Assembly (NCBI GenBank): GCA_020832285.1
Contig: JAFIFB010000029.1
Location: 1 to 52,663 of the forward strand
Direction: 5' to 3'
From: Balneolaceae bacterium
Lineage (GTDB): Bacteria; Bacteroidota; Rhodothermia; Balneolales; Balneolaceae
DNA length: 52,663 nucleotides
Shown here piece after piece: positions 29,801 through 39,936 of this stretch (the first letter of the stretch is position 1; each line of letters begins with the position of its first letter). The translations under genes and the position numbers were made by a program. The notes beneath the pieces were generated by a model that saw nothing but the letters and a program-made list of their open reading frames with translations, had not been told where the DNA came from and did no database searches.

Positions 29801-31473
29801 ATATTTCCCTGAGATCCTAAAAGGGTTTCCGTTGAAGTTATCAGCTCCTCCCGAATAGGATCGATTGGCGGATTCGTTACCTGGGCAAAAAGTTGCTTGA
29901 AGTAGTTATAAAGCAGTTGTGGCTGGTTCGACAATACGGCGATAGGAGCGTCATTACCCATCGAACCGACCGGCTGCAGCATATTTTCTGCCATCGGGCC
30001 CACATTTATCTTGAGATCTTCATAGGTGTAGCCAAAAACTTTCTGCCGGTGAAGAACCTGTTCGTGATTCAGCTTAGGTACTTTTGGTTCCGGATCTTCG
30101 ACAATGGTATCGAATTTTACCAGATTTTCATCGAGCCATTTCCTGTAGGGATGTTGTTTTGCTATTTGTTGTTTTATCTCTTTATCACTGATAATACGCC
30201 CCTGCTCTGTATCTATCAAAAGCATGCGGCCGGGCTGAAGCCGCTCTTTCTGGATTACATCTTCTGGCGGGAAACTGAGTACCCCAACTTCAGATGCCAG
30301 TACAACCGTATCATCCTGGGTTACATAGTACCGGGATGGCCGAAGTCCGTTTCGGTCGAGTGTGGCTCCCACAATTTTTCCATCAGTAAAAGCTATAGAT
30401 GCAGGGCCGTCCCACGGTTCCATCAGGCAGCTGTGATATTCATAAAATGCACTTAAATCATCGTCCATATCTTCATGCTTTTCCCATGGCTCGGGAATCA
30501 TCATCATCATGGCATGAGGAAGGGATCGTCCGCTCAAGTAGAGAAATTCAAGACAGTTATCAAATCGTTCAGAATCACTTCCGCCCTCCTGAACAATCGG
30601 GAAAAGCTTTTTGATTACATCGCCAAAATGTTCTGTTTCGAAACGGGCTTGCCGTGCGTGCATCCAGTTTTGGTTGCCGCGCATTGTATTGATTTCACCA
30701 TTGTGAATCAGATACCGATAGGGATGGGCAAGTTCCCAGCTTGGAAATGTGTTGGTACTGAACCGTGAATGGACCAGTGCGAGAGCTGTTTCCATGGCCG
30801 GTTCACGCAGGTCGGGGTAAAATGCCTCGAGCTGCTTGGTTGTGAGCATACCCTTATAGATGATGGTTCGGGCAGAAAGGCTCGCAATGTAGAAAATCTC
30901 TTTTTCATTGATGAAGTAATCTGTTTCATCAATCTCTTTGGTAACTCTGCGCCGGAGAACGTATAAACTTCTCTCAAAATCGAGTTCTGTTTTATACTTT
31001 GCACCTCGTTTTATAAAAACCTGACGAATACCGGGTTCATTAACCCTTGCAGATTTGCCAAGCATGGAGTTATCAGTTGGAACTTTTCGCCATCCAAGAA
31101 TTTCATGTCCCTCTTCAGATATGATCTTTTCCATCAATCTTTCGCACCTTAGGCGATCATCACGTTCACCCGGCAAAAAAATCATTCCAACACCATAATT
31201 TCCCGGTTCCGGCAGGTCAAAACTCAAACCTTCACAAGATTGTTTGAGAAATTTGTGCGGAATTTGCATTAAAATACCAGCACCGTCACCACTGTTGTGT
31301 TCACTGCCGGTAGCACCGCGGTGATCAAGATTATTAAGAACTGTGATGGCCTGCCTGACAATTTTATTCGATTTTTCGCCTTTCATGTTTACAACAAAAC
31401 CCATACCACAGGCATCGTGTTCATGTGCAGGATTATAAAGGCCTTGTTTACCAGGAGCTTTTTGTAATGTCAT
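26890..31473 (-). CDS. gltB: Glutamate synthase large subunit
   Basis: The alpha subunit of GOGAT makes two glutamates from glutamine and 2-oxoglutarate. The 1527-residue protein begins with a 21-residue propeptide (MTLQKAPGK...) that should be removed to expose Cys22 (HDACGMGF), the N-terminal nucleophile of the class II amidotransferase domain. The central and FMN-binding synthase domains follow ([22 protein letters not shown]), then the [3Fe-4S] motif [15 protein letters not shown], and the C-terminal GXGXG beta-helix ([17 protein letters not shown]). It is first in the gltB-gltD unit. About 720 bp of gene-poor DNA upstream separates it from tRNA-Leu, so its promoter lies there. Confidence 0.97.
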   Translation of the reverse strand: MTLQKAPGKQGLYNPAHEHDACGMGFVVNMKGEKSNKIVRQAITVLNNLDHRGATGSEHNSGDGAGILMQIPHKFLKQSCEGLSFDLPEPGNYGVGMIFLPGERDDRLRCERLMEKIISEEGHEILGWRKVPTDNSMLGKSARVNEPGIRQVFIKRGAKYKTELDFERSLYVLRRRVTKEIDETDYFINEKEIFYIASLSARTIIYKGMLTTKQLEAFYPDLREPAMETALALVHSRFSTNTFPSWELAHPYRYLIHNGEINTMRGNQNWMHARQARFETEHFGDVIKKLFPIVQEGGSDSERFDNCLEFLYLSGRSLPHAMMMMIPEPWEKHEDMDDDLSAFYEYHSCLMEPWDGPASIAFTDGKIVGATLDRNGLRPSRYYVTQDDTVVLASEVGVLSFPPEDVIQKERLQPGRMLLIDTEQGRIISDKEIKQQIAKQHPYRKWLDENLVKFDTIVEDPEPKVPKLNHEQVLHRQKVFGYTYEDLKINVGPMAENMLQPVGSMGNDAPIAVLSNQPQLLYNYFKQLFAQVTNPPIDPIREELITSTETLLGSQGNILDPKPESCRQIELQTPILTNEELNQLKKIDLTGFKTDVLPILFNAGSGGDGLEHALEELFSAADSVIESGSNILILSDRDFDQNRVPIPALLAVSGLHHHLIRTGQRTEISIILESGEPRETHHFCTLLGYGVDAVNPYMAYESIHDLIQEGLLEDVSYEKGVRGYNKAVVKGIVKVMSKMGISTIKSYRGAQIFEALGINQKVIDKYFTWTDSRIEGIDLNIIAKEAEMRHEKAYPKIQVNGQVLDEGGQYKWRKNGEYHMYNPETVHLLQFASKTNDYQLYKDYAKRLDEQLDPPPTLRHLIDFNYENEPIPIEEVESVESICKRFKTGAMSYGSISRETHEALAIAMNRIGGKSNSGEGGEESDRYVPETNGDSRNSAIKQVASGRFGVTSEYLNSGNEIQIKMAQGAKPGEGGELPGRKVYPWIAKVRYSTPGVGLISPPPHHDIYSIEDLAQLIHDLKNANRNARINVKLVSLVGVGTIAAGVSKGHADVILISGHDGGTGASPQTSIKHAGLPWELGLAETHQTLVLNDLRSRVTLEADGQIKTGRDIVIAALLGAEEYGFGTSALITLGCIMMRVCHLNTCPVGIATQNPELRHKYNGDPQYVVNFMKFVAQDVREYMAKLGFRSIDEMIGRSDKLKQRETDHWKGKYLDLSPVLFKPEAPEGVGTRCMIEQDHGLDNAIDIQTLMDICEPALSKKKPVQARLPIQNINRVVGTIIGSEVTKRYGSVGLPEDTIHLNFHGSAGQSFGAFIPNGITLELRGDANDYFGKGLSGGKLILYPDEGIRFKPEENIILGNVSFYGATSGEAYIRGMAGERFCVRNSGVKAVVEAVGDHACEYMTGGRVVVLGPTGRNFAAGMSGGIAYVLDLHNRFERNCNKELVSLQSLSDEDEIREVKQMILNHGEYTDSHLAWKVLAKWEEMEKKFVKVMPKDFEQMKISIAKAKENGADDENAAMEAFLENTT

Positions 31474-32199
31474 CTAATAAGTAATATGTATACTAAAAAG
31501 TAAAGGTTTAAAATGTATTCTGAGCTGGGATAAATCGGATAAGAATTTCAAATATAATGAATTCTCATAGTTTGATATCAAAAGCCTTATAAAGTAACCA
31601 TTTTGTAAAGATTTTATTAAATGGAAATTATTTTCGGTGAAAAAAGCCGACTTAATTTTTTATAAAAATATTAAAATCAATACGTTACAAAAATATTTAT
31701 TTAAACTAATATTTGTCTGTACACTTCCATGTATAAGGGTAAATAATTGGAAAAAAATAACTTTAACCTAAACCACTGCACCATTTCCCGGCACTGTCCA
31801 GGATTTTTTTTATAAATTGTGTAGGTAAATTGGCAGTGTAAATGCAACTGAGTACGTTGAAGAGGCCATAATAATTTGAATATTTTATAATGAATGATCT
31901 GATTTTATGGATCCATTGTAATGACCATGAAGAGTGCGATAGCTCCTTTCCTGAGCTGATTACTTTGCGGCAAGAGTCAAGATTTTTAGCCGAACTCTGT
32001 GATGTATTAATTATCCGAAAACAGATCCTGAAAAAATAGCCTCATTACCATTTTTCAAAAACCTCTGGTGATCTTCTTCGATTCAAATTGATATACTTCA
32101 GAAATCATGATGATATCTTGTTTTCAAAAAGTTGAAACGCGGGAAGAAATACCGTATTTTGTTAGGCTCTGATTCAAAGCCGTAACGAATTCAGGATAT
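31474..32199. other. Large intergenic region between gltB and tRNA-Leu
   Basis: This roughly 730-bp AT-rich region lies between divergent transcription units, so it should hold the gltB promoter and the promoter for tRNA-Leu and the genes after it. The only coding signal is a 49-codon frame at 31890-32039 (listed separately). I cannot assign promoter boxes, and I see no riboswitch-like structure that I can name. Confidence 0.4.
31890..32039 (+). CDS. Small open frame of uncertain reality
   Basis: An uninterrupted ATG-to-TAG frame of 49 codons begins MNDLILWIHCNDHEECDSS and includes three Cys. No ribosome-binding site or family resemblance is visible. It is the only notable frame in the intergenic region between gltB and tRNA-Leu and may be chance. 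Confidence 0.2.
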   Translation: MNDLILWIHCNDHEECDSSFPELITLRQESRFLAELCDVLIIRKQILKK

Positions 32200-32283
<84 letters not shown>

Positions 32284-32329
32284 CTAATCCAATCTAAATA
32301 TTCTGTAAAATAAAAAAATAAGGAAAAAC

Positions 32330-33634
32330 GTGGACATATCCGTTCAGGAGATTACCTCCGTAGATAAAGAGATCACCATTAAAGCAACTCGCGAAGACCT
32401 CTCATCCAAATTCGACAAAGCGTATAAAAAGTACCGCGCACAAGTTCAAATGCCAGGTTTCAGGCCCGGAAAAGTACCTCTCGGTATCCTGAAAAAAAGA
32501 TTCGGGAAAGAGATCGAGATGGAAGAAATTAATACATATGTGCAGGAAGTATATGAAGAAGAGATCGTGCCAAAACACGAACCTGTGGGCGAAACCGAGA
32601 TGGTTGATCTTTCTTGGGAAAATGATCAGCTTGAGGTAATCTTTAAGATTGGAGCGAAACCAGAATTTGAGCTTGTAAATCTTGAAGAGATCACCATAGA
32701 TACAATGGTGCATGATGTGACCGACGAAGAGGTGAAAGAAGAGATCGATCGCACGCTGGACCGACAGGGAAACTGGGAAGAAGTGGAGGGTGAAGCAACT
32801 AAAGAAAGCCGTGTGACCGTTGATGTAATTAGTCTCGATGATGAGGGCAACCCGGTAGAAGGTGAAAAGGATGAAGACCAGAAACTGGATCTCCGCCAGG
32901 ATGCCGCAAAAGAGTTTCGTGAAAACCTGGTAGGTAAAAAGGCGGGCGACGTGGTAAAAATGGAACTCGGTGAAGGCGACGAAACCGACCGGTTCGAGAT
33001 GCACGTAAAAAAAGTTGAAGTAATGCACAAGGCTGATCTTACCGATGAGTTAGTCAAAGAGCAGTCAAACGGGCAGGCAAAAAATGTGGAAGAATTCAAA
33101 AGCTTCATAAAAAGCCAGATGCAGGAGTACTACGATCAATCTTCTGATGACATTTTCAAGCAAGAGGCGATCGATGCAATGACCGAAGCTCACGAATTTG
33201 ACATTCCCGAAGTAATGATCGGGCAGCTTCAGAATTCATACGTGGAGTATGCAAAACAACAGAGCGGAGGAGAGTTGCCCGAAGGGTTTAATGTTGAAGA
33301 GTATAAGGAGAAAATGAAAGATCAGGCTGTTCGAGAAGCCAAATGGATGTTCATCAGCCAGAAGCTCCAGGAGAAATTCGATGATATCGAGATTAAACCT
33401 GAAGATATCGACGAGCAACTGGCAGTGGATGCTGTACGCTTTGGTGCTACTGTGGATCAGCTTCGCAGTTACTACGCACAAAATCCTTCACAACTCGAAA
33501 ATCTGCGATCTACCATCCGCGAAAATAAAGTCTTTGATAAGTTAAACGAAGAAGTTACTATACGTGAACTATCGAAAGATGAATTTCGTAAGAAGAGGGA
33601 AGAGCAAAATCAGAAAAGTAACGAAGAAGAATAA
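32330..33634 (+). CDS. tig: Trigger factor
   Basis: The ribosome-associated chaperone and peptidyl-prolyl isomerase that meets nascent chains at the exit tunnel. The 434-residue protein has the N-terminal ribosome-binding domain with the signature GFRPGKVPLGILKKRFG (about residues 44-60), a central FKBP-like domain (about 155-240, with VTVDVISLDDEGNPVEGEK) and a helical C-terminal domain. The start is GTG 32330, with AAGGA upstream; relatives begin with VxVQEI in the same register. Highly acidic composition is normal for the family. It is followed after 6 bases by clpP, an arrangement common in bacteria. Confidence 0.96.
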   Translation: MDISVQEITSVDKEITIKATREDLSSKFDKAYKKYRAQVQMPGFRPGKVPLGILKKRFGKEIEMEEINTYVQEVYEEEIVPKHEPVGETEMVDLSWENDQLEVIFKIGAKPEFELVNLEEITIDTMVHDVTDEEVKEEIDRTLDRQGNWEEVEGEATKESRVTVDVISLDDEGNPVEGEKDEDQKLDLRQDAAKEFRENLVGKKAGDVVKMELGEGDETDRFEMHVKKVEVMHKADLTDELVKEQSNGQAKNVEEFKSFIKSQMQEYYDQSSDDIFKQEAIDAMTEAHEFDIPEVMIGQLQNSYVEYAKQQSGGELPEGFNVEEYKEKMKDQAVREAKWMFISQKLQEKFDDIEIKPEDIDEQLAVDAVRFGATVDQLRSYYAQNPSQLENLRSTIRENKVFDKLNEEVTIRELSKDEFRKKREEQNQKSNEEE

Positions 33635-33640
33635 AGCAGT

Positions 33641-34291
33641 ATGAATTACAAACAACCTATTTTCGAAATGCCCGGCCTCGGTGAAATTGCCGCTGTTCAG
33701 AACAATCTCATCCCGATGGTTGTAGAAACAACCAACCGCGGTGAGCGCGCCTACGATATTTACTCGAGGCTGCTTAAAGACAGAATTATCATAATCGGTA
33801 CCCCAATTAATGATACGGTAGCGAGTTCGGTTGTGGCACAGCTTCTGTTTCTGGAATCTCAGGATGCCGAAAAAGATATTAACATCTACATCAATAGTCC
33901 TGGTGGAGTGGTTTCTTCCGGAATGGCAATTTACGATACCATGCAATACGTAAAATGCGATGTGGCAACCACCTGCGTGGGTATGGCTGCCTCAATGGGA
34001 GCTGTACTGCTCACGGCCGGCACCAAAGGAAAACGCCATACACTCCCTCACTCCCGGGTGATGATCCATCAACCGCTTGGTGGTGTTCAAGGCCAGGCAA
34101 GTGATATCGAAATTGAAGCTCAGGAAATCCTGAGGCTCAAAAAAGAGCTGAGTGGAATTTTGGCGGAACATACCGGTAAAGATCTTGAAACGATTATTCA
34201 GGATTCTGACCGGAACAAGTGGATGACCGCTGATGAAGCTTTGGAATACGGTTTGATTGACCGCGTAATGAGACGTGAAAAAACAGATTGA
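33641..34291 (+). CDS. clpP: ATP-dependent Clp protease proteolytic subunit
   Basis: The barrel-forming serine protease of the ClpXP complex. The 216-residue protein carries the catalytic Ser in [12 protein letters not shown] (S118) and the His in [12 protein letters not shown] (H143). Aligning by the ungapped spacing to E. coli ClpP, where the catalytic Asp lies 49 residues after the His, places N192 (SDRNKWM) at the Asp position. Nearby Asp 188 and 190 do not occupy it. Length and other motifs are normal. clpX follows about 260 bp downstream after a terminator, so it is probably transcribed separately. Confidence 0.96.
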   Translation: MNYKQPIFEMPGLGEIAAVQNNLIPMVVETTNRGERAYDIYSRLLKDRIIIIGTPINDTVASSVVAQLLFLESQDAEKDINIYINSPGGVVSSGMAIYDTMQYVKCDVATTCVGMAASMGAVLLTAGTKGKRHTLPHSRVMIHQPLGGVQGQASDIEIEAQEILRLKKELSGILAEHTGKDLETIIQDSDRNKWMTADEALEYGLIDRVMRREKTD

Positions 34292-34314
34292 CAGAAACAC
34301 GTTTTATAAGTAAT

Positions 34315-34341
34315 AACACCCTTGGGAAGGGTGTTCTTTTA
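34315..34341 (+). terminator. Rho-independent terminator after clpP
   Basis: AACACCCTT (34315-34323) and AAGGGTGTT (34327-34335) form a perfect 9-bp stem with a GGG loop, directly followed by CTTTT. It lies 23 bases past the clpP stop and separates tig-clpP from clpX. Confidence 0.75.
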
Positions 34342-34550
34342 ACAATAACTATGGCAGGTAATCATAAGCTTTACAGAACTTGGTTCCGTTCTTATTTATT
34401 GTATCAATCCTTTCAGGAAGTTCTTGGTTAAAAAGACAGATACTCTGCCAGATTTTTTTGGCTGAAATGAAAATAACCACTGTTTTCTGAATTTTTCTGA
34501 AAAGTAAATGAAAATGTATAATTTCAGGGTACGTTAAACTTTACATACAG

Positions 34551-35804
34551 ATGAGTAAAAAGAAAGACAACGATTCAGTATTCTGCTCCTTTTGCGGCAG
34601 ATCCAGCCACGATGTAAATTCGATGGTGGCCGGCCCCGATGTGTATATCTGCAATCACTGCGTGGAAGATGCATCGAGTATTATTCAGAGCGACCTTTCA
34701 TCTTTGGCAAGACGCAGGGAAAAACAATACAAGCCAAACCTGAAGCCGGTAGAAATAAAGAACAAACTTGATGAATATGTGATCGGCCAGGAGAGTGCAA
34801 AAAAAGCACTTTCTGTGGCAGTTTATAATCACTATAAGCGCATTTCATCCACATCCGAACTTCATCTTGATGACACTCGTATCGAAAAAAGTAACATCAT
34901 GCTGCTGGGGCCAACCGGTTCAGGGAAAACCCTGCTTGCCCGTACACTGGCTAAAGTTATTGATGTGCCTTTCACTATTGCCGATGCAACTGTACTGACC
35001 GAAGCTGGTTATGTGGGTGAAGATGTAGAGAGTATTCTCAGTAATCTATTGCAGTCGGCTGATTATGATGTGGACCGCGCACGCCGGGGTATTGTATATA
35101 TTGATGAGATTGATAAAGTGTCTCGTAAAAGCGATAACCCATCCATTACCCGGGATGTTTCGGGCGAAGGAGTTCAGCAGGCCCTGTTGAAAATTCTGGA
35201 AGGCACCACAGCCAACATCCCGCCTAAAGGCGGGCGGAAACATCCTGAACAGAGCTTTATTCAGCTCGACACATCGGAAATTCTGTTTATTTGCGGAGGG
35301 GCTTTCAGCGGATTGGAAGAATTAATCTCCCGAAGGCTGTCTACCAGTGCGATGGGCTTCCATTCTGACGATCAGGTGAAGTTCGATAAAAACGATCCGA
35401 AAATATTTACACATGTTGAACCGGAAGACCTTCAGAAATTCGGCCTGATTCCCGAGCTGATCGGCAGGCTGCCTATTATCTGTGGCCTGGAAGAGCTCTC
35501 AGATGAAGCGATGACCGAAATTCTTTTGAAGCCCAAAAATGCAATTACCAAACAGTATAAAAAATTGTTCGGTATGGAAGATGTCGAGCTGGTTTTCGAA
35601 GAAGATGCACTAAACGCTGTTGTTGAAAAAGCAAGAGATCGTAAAACCGGTGCAAGGGGATTGCGTTCAATTCTTGAAGAAGCGATGCTTGAGATTATGT
35701 TTGTGATACCTTCTATGAAGAACATTAAACGGTGCACAATAACACGGGAAACGATTGAGAAAAAAGCTCCTCCAGTTTACGAGAAGCACAAAGCATCGGC
35801 CTGA
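34551..35804 (+). CDS. clpX: ATP-dependent Clp protease ATP-binding subunit ClpX
   Basis: The AAA+ unfoldase that delivers substrates to ClpP. The 417-residue protein has the N-terminal zinc-binding domain (CSFCGRSS and CNHC), Walker A GPTGSGKT, Walker [10 protein letters not shown], the sensor/arginine-finger region with [16 protein letters not shown], and the C-terminal small domain with [14 protein letters not shown]. The pore and IGF-loop-like [10 protein letters not shown] motifs are visible. It starts 260 bp after clpP, on the far side of a terminator, so has its own promoter. Confidence 0.96.
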   Translation: MSKKKDNDSVFCSFCGRSSHDVNSMVAGPDVYICNHCVEDASSIIQSDLSSLARRREKQYKPNLKPVEIKNKLDEYVIGQESAKKALSVAVYNHYKRISSTSELHLDDTRIEKSNIMLLGPTGSGKTLLARTLAKVIDVPFTIADATVLTEAGYVGEDVESILSNLLQSADYDVDRARRGIVYIDEIDKVSRKSDNPSITRDVSGEGVQQALLKILEGTTANIPPKGGRKHPEQSFIQLDTSEILFICGGAFSGLEELISRRLSTSAMGFHSDDQVKFDKNDPKIFTHVEPEDLQKFGLIPELIGRLPIICGLEELSDEAMTEILLKPKNAITKQYKKLFGMEDVELVFEEDALNAVVEKARDRKTGARGLRSILEEAMLEIMFVIPSMKNIKRCTITRETIEKKAPPVYEKHKASA

Positions 35805-35922
35805 TAGAAACTGCAGCTGGTACAGAGTGGCCGGACAGCAACAAAACACAAGGTTCACTGCAGCGTTGATGAAGAAAGCGTGATTATACATAATTTCCGA
35901 TAAACCGCAGTAAAACCTGGCC

Positions 35923-37215
35923 ATGAATACTTTACTTCCATCCAACAGGATAAAAATTATCCTGGTGTCTCTTCTGATTCTACTTGCAGGCGCTTCATTT
36001 GTCTATAATCAGGTTCTTATCAATAAAATTATGGAACAGGAGCGCGCAAGTGTAGAACTTTGGGCAAAAGCGTTCGAGCATAATTATGATCCCATTCACA
36101 TGGAGATCAGTACGAAACTGAATACGGTTGCCAATTTACTGGATACCTACCCCGAAGTTCCCGATAGCCTTTCACGCCTGATTCAGGAAGCAGAAGCTGC
36201 AAAATTTACCATCGATTTTGTGACCAACGAAATCATCAGGCCCGATCATCTGTTTAACATACCCGTAATTGTTGTGGATGAGTCGGGTTTTGTGCTTCAT
36301 TATCGTTTTATTGAAGAGGATAATGCGGATCCTGATGAGCTCATCAGTCGTTTTTCATCTCTGCACGACCCCATTACAATTACTTTCGGGGATATGGAAA
36401 GGGCCCAAAATCAATATGTGTATTACGGTGAAAGCCCGATGATTCAGTACCTCCGTTATTTTCCGTATGTGCAGTTTGGTATTTTGGCTTTGTTGCTGGG
36501 TGTTGGCTACACAACTTATCGCAGTATTACACGCTCTGAGCAATCGAACCTGTGGGTGGGAATGACCAAAGAGGCTGCTCACCAGCTCGGAACACCTCTT
36601 TCGAGTATTTATGGCTGGCTGCAACTGCTCAAGGATAAAAACCATGACAATGATGACACTCTTTCTATCGCATATGAGATTGAAAACGATGTTAGCCGAC
36701 TCAAGGGGATTGCCGAACGTTTTAACAAAATCGGGTCTCAGCCAGAATTGAAACGGCTTGGGCTTGAACCGATTATAGATGAAGTTCTTTCATACATGGA
36801 GCGCCGTCTGCCTCAGCTTGGAAAACAAATCGAAGTTCGCAAATCGATCCGAACCAACTCGAAGGTTCATGTGAATCCTGAACTTTTCCAGTGGGCCATC
36901 GAGAATCTGATAAAAAATTCAATGGACGCCATCAAAAAAACAGAGATGAATGCGTATGTATCCATTTCTGTAACCCAGGACGGACAACAGATTTTTATTG
37001 ATATCGAAGATTCAGGATCGGGAATAGACAAAAAGTTTGCAAAGGAAATATTTAAACCCGGTTTCAGTACGAAGAAGAGAGGGTGGGGTCTTGGCCTGAG
37101 TTTAACAAGACGGATTATTGAGGAGTATCACAAAGGGAGAGTTTATGTGTATAGTACTGAAAAAAACAAGGGTACAGTCATCAGGATTACACTTCCTGCG
37201 GCTCAATCAGACTGA
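35923..37215 (+). CDS. Orphan membrane sensor histidine kinase
   Basis: A 430-residue sensor kinase with two membrane helices (about residues 11-30 and 181-198) flanking a 150-residue periplasmic domain, no HAMP domain, then the phosphoacceptor segment MTKEAAHQLGTPLSSIYGW with His220. The catalytic ATPase domain has an N-box (NLIKNSMDAI, about N332), DSGSGID (D363) and a GWGLGLSL lid. The AAHQLGTPLSS H-box is common in Bacteroidota/Balneolota kinases. No response regulator is adjacent. Its 3' end converges with that of an ECF sigma gene 13 bases away. Confidence 0.9.
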   Translation: MNTLLPSNRIKIILVSLLILLAGASFVYNQVLINKIMEQERASVELWAKAFEHNYDPIHMEISTKLNTVANLLDTYPEVPDSLSRLIQEAEAAKFTIDFVTNEIIRPDHLFNIPVIVVDESGFVLHYRFIEEDNADPDELISRFSSLHDPITITFGDMERAQNQYVYYGESPMIQYLRYFPYVQFGILALLLGVGYTTYRSITRSEQSNLWVGMTKEAAHQLGTPLSSIYGWLQLLKDKNHDNDDTLSIAYEIENDVSRLKGIAERFNKIGSQPELKRLGLEPIIDEVLSYMERRLPQLGKQIEVRKSIRTNSKVHVNPELFQWAIENLIKNSMDAIKKTEMNAYVSISVTQDGQQIFIDIEDSGSGIDKKFAKEIFKPGFSTKKRGWGLGLSLTRRIIEEYHKGRVYVYSTEKNKGTVIRITLPAAQSD

Positions 37216-37228
37216 TTCTTGAATGAAT

Positions 37229-37804
37229 CTAATCCTGTGCGTAGCCCCGCTTGGCTGCATATTCCATCAGTTGTGTTTTCAGAAGATTTCTTCCCCTGTG
37301 CAATCTGGACCGGATTGTACCGATTGGAACATCCAGCATATTGGCAATCTCCTCATAAGTAAAATCTTCAACATCGCATAAAAGAACCACGGTGCGAAAA
37401 TCTTCCGGAATACTGTCGAGTGCATTAGAGAGATCGTCATCAATCAATTCACGGAACATTTTATCTTCGAGATCGGAAGTTTCCGTTCGTTCGGCTCGAA
37501 TTGTTTCGTAAAAGGTTGCTACTTCATCGTAATCGACTTCCTGAGGTTTTTTTGATTTTTTCCGGTAATTATTGATGTAGGAGTTTTTAAGAATCCGGAA
37601 AAGCCACGCTTTAGCATTGGTGCCTTTTTCATAACTGCTGAAGAAGCGGTATGCTTTTACAATGGTATCCTGCACAAGGTCTTCTGCGTCATTAGGATCA
37701 GAAGTAAGACGCAAACCAAAATTGTACAGAGCATCAAGGTGAGGAATGATTTCCTCATTGAAGTCCTGCTGTTTTTTTATTTCTTGTGTAGTGAGTTCAG
37801 CCAT
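37229..37804 (-). CDS. ECF-type sigma-70 family RNA polymerase sigma factor
   Basis: A 191-residue sigma factor with region 2 (RLTSDPNDAEDLVQDTIVKAYRFF, followed by KAWLFRILKNSYINNYRK) and region 4 (LCDVEDFTYEEIANMLDVPIGTIRSRLHRGR), and no region 1 or 3, so it belongs to the extracytoplasmic-function group. It is most like stress-responsive RpoE/SigH-type factors. No anti-sigma factor lies next to it: the gene on one side is convergent (histidine kinase) and on the other is a same-stranded CPBP protease. A GGAACTT sequence about 52 bases upstream of the ATG is a possible self-recognised -35 box. Confidence 0.9.
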   Translation of the reverse strand: MAELTTQEIKKQQDFNEEIIPHLDALYNFGLRLTSDPNDAEDLVQDTIVKAYRFFSSYEKGTNAKAWLFRILKNSYINNYRKKSKKPQEVDYDEVATFYETIRAERTETSDLEDKMFRELIDDDLSNALDSIPEDFRTVVLLCDVEDFTYEEIANMLDVPIGTIRSRLHRGRNLLKTQLMEYAAKRGYAQD

Positions 37805-37981
37805 CCCTGTAATCTTATTGTAGCGTCAGGACGTTTAATTTAAATTAATATCAAAAAGTTCCTTATAACAGGTATTTAATCTACTATAATGAGCACTTTT
37901 AATCTAATTGATAGAATTGATTGAGTTTGTAAAAATTACTTAACACGCTCACAATTCGTTTTCTCTTCATGATTTATCTGT

Positions 37982-38701
37982 TTACATCATCATTATCACC
38001 AGTAAGTCATACTTTGCATGTGTCCATGCAGCGATCCCAAAACCTCTTATAACATAAATAACATTTAATGCTAACCCAAATAAAAACCTGAATAAGAATG
38101 ATTCAAGGGTAAATGGGTCTCCAAATTCACCAATGTAGTGAACGGAACTGAAAATAAGTGCTGCAATAACAGCGGTAAAACAGTAGGGAGTATATTTCCC
38201 GGTGAATAACTTTTTGAAAAGATACAGAAAAAGAGTGACAAGTATAACTCTGAAAAATAATTCTTCATATAATCCGGCTCCCAGCGAAAGGGCTATAAGC
38301 TGAAGTTTATTCAGACTGTGTAGTGGACTTTCTGCCGAGAGATTTAGCACAGATCCCAGAAAAAATCCGATGATTGTTCCCACCAGGATTGCGTATAAGA
38401 ACGATTCCAGTAACATGTATCCGAAATAATGCTTCCGAAGGCGGGTAATTTCATTCCGCTTTCTGTATACGATGATTCCGCCTGCAATTGCGGCAACAAA
38501 GAGAGTAGCTGAAATCGCGTTCACACCAAGAAGTTGAAAAATGGTTTTGAACCAAACATCAACAGAGATGCGAACGACCTGTTCAGCTCCCGGCTGTGAT
38601 ATGCGGATGAGAATTTCGTACAGAAACAGCAGGGGTAGACAGATCAGGTAGCTGTAAAGAATTCCGCTGGTTTTATCCAGATAGATGTTGCTGGTTTTCA
38701 C
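37982..38701 (-). CDS. CPBP-family intramembrane metalloprotease
   Basis: A 239-residue membrane protein with about six to seven helices and the three CPBP (CAAX-prenyl-endopeptidase-like, Abi) motifs: GLYEELFFR, FSSVHYIGE and a C-terminal AAWTHAKYDL with His. The Glu and His residues are the expected metal ligands and catalytic groups. In bacteria such proteins act in prenyl processing, bacteriocin self-immunity or unknown proteolysis, and the role here is not clear. The GTG start is 11 bases after the LysM-RlpA gene on the same strand. Confidence 0.85.
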   Translation of the reverse strand: MKTSNIYLDKTSGILYSYLICLPLLFLYEILIRISQPGAEQVVRISVDVWFKTIFQLLGVNAISATLFVAAIAGGIIVYRKRNEITRLRKHYFGYMLLESFLYAILVGTIIGFFLGSVLNLSAESPLHSLNKLQLIALSLGAGLYEELFFRVILVTLFLYLFKKLFTGKYTPYCFTAVIAALIFSSVHYIGEFGDPFTLESFLFRFLFGLALNVIYVIRGFGIAAWTHAKYDLLVIMMM

Positions 38702-38712
38702 CGGGTCGGTAA

Positions 38713-39936
38713 TCAGTTATCCAGGTAGATGGTAACCTGTGGCTGCTCGATATTAGAAAAGCCGAGCATCTCATATGCCTTCCGTGAAATTCTTAGCCCG
38801 TCACCAGAGTATCGGTCGTTTACCCTCACATAAACACCGTTACCGTTGGATGGATTTTCGATGTAAACAACATTGCCAATGCTCATATTTGCGTGAGCTG
38901 CGGTAAGTTCATTGGGATTGTAAAGTTCACCGCTGGTTGTAGGTGAAGCCCGGTCGGAGTCGCTGTAACGGCTAACCGGTACTGTGCCAAGATTTTCGAG
39001 ATTAGAGTCTCTTTTGAAGGGATTGCTGAAGCTTCTTGTAGGCGGCAGTAACACCGTTAACTGCTGTCCGGATGATGCGGATGCGACATTACTGCCGGGA
39101 TTGAGCGCTTCCAGCTCGCGCATACTCATTCTGAAACGTTCTAAAAGAGTCTGAACATTTTCTCCGCTCTGAATTCTGTAAAGAGCAAATTTACCTTGTG
39201 GTGTAGAATCTTCAGCTCCTTCTGCTACAGATGGTGCGGTACGGACTCTGCGCACAGTCAGCCGCTGTCCTACCCGGATTGCATCTCCCTGGATATTGTT
39301 CATATCACGAAGTTCATTCACAGTCATATCATGGTCCCTTGCTACCTGATAAAGAGTGTCGCCGCTGCGTACTGTGTAGGTGTCACTTCCGGAAGTGGTT
39401 CCGGTTGCCTGCCTTACGATGGAGGTTCGTTCCTGATCATCCATCTGTTCCAGCTCGGATACAGTTGGGGTTTGCGGTTGGTCCGCTTCAGCCGTCTCCG
39501 GCACTTCGTCTGTAGCCGGCAGAGGCTCTTCCTGTTGTTCAGCATCGTGGCGATAAATGACCAGTTCGGTACCTGCATCTACTCCGGTACCGTCGAGATT
39601 ATTCCACTGTTGAATTTCGGCAATAGTTACATCGTATCTGCGTGAAATACCGAAAAGGGACTCACCCGGTTCAACAGTATGAACAATTCGGCCGTCATTG
39701 GATGGAGGTGTAAGGCTCAGAACCTGTCCTGTTTGCAGGTTGTCGGTTTCAAGCTGATTCCATTCTCTCAGGTCACTTACGGCAATATCATATTCTCTGG
39801 AAATACTGAACAACGTTTCACCCTGTTGTACGATATGTTCTTGTTCGGCCTGTTGTGCATTGCTTTCCGGAGCGAATGAAATGATCGGTATCAAAATAAA
39901 AATGAGTGAAACAAAAAGTTTATTGAGGCTGATCAT
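38713..39936 (-). CDS. LysM protein with RlpA-like double-psi beta-barrel C-terminus
   Basis: A 407-residue secreted protein with a signal peptide (MISLNKLFVSLIFILIPII..., cleaved around the Ala27-Gln boundary) and four LysM modules: about residues 34-76, 85-128, 187-229 and 252-297, each opening with a G-E/D-T/S-L pattern. The C-terminal part (about 335-405) has the RlpA residues in order and spacing: TSGE (E337), TAAH (H348) and VNDR (D375). RlpA is a lytic transglycosylase acting on denuded glycan. Most RlpA proteins carry a SPOR domain; here LysM domains would tether it to the wall instead. It overlaps the TPR gene by 17 bases. Confidence 0.85.
   Translation of the reverse strand: MISLNKLFVSLIFILIPIISFAPESNAQQAEQEHIVQQGETLFSISREYDIAVSDLREWNQLETDNLQTGQVLSLTPPSNDGRIVHTVEPGESLFGISRRYDVTIAEIQQWNNLDGTGVDAGTELVIYRHDAEQQEEPLPATDEVPETAEADQPQTPTVSELEQMDDQERTSIVRQATGTTSGSDTYTVRSGDTLYQVARDHDMTVNELRDMNNIQGDAIRVGQRLTVRRVRTAPSVAEGAEDSTPQGKFALYRIQSGENVQTLLERFRMSMRELEALNPGSNVASASSGQQLTVLLPPTRSFSNPFKRDSNLENLGTVPVSRYSDSDRASPTTSGELYNPNELTAAHANMSIGNVVYIENPSNGNGVYVRVNDRYSGDGLRISRKAYEMLGFSNIEQPQVTIYLDN

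Noticed and set aside
32402-33028. A 208-residue open frame on the minus strand opposite tig
   Set aside because: It is antisense to a clearly conserved gene, has a composition typical of complements of acidic coding DNA, and has no family motifs.
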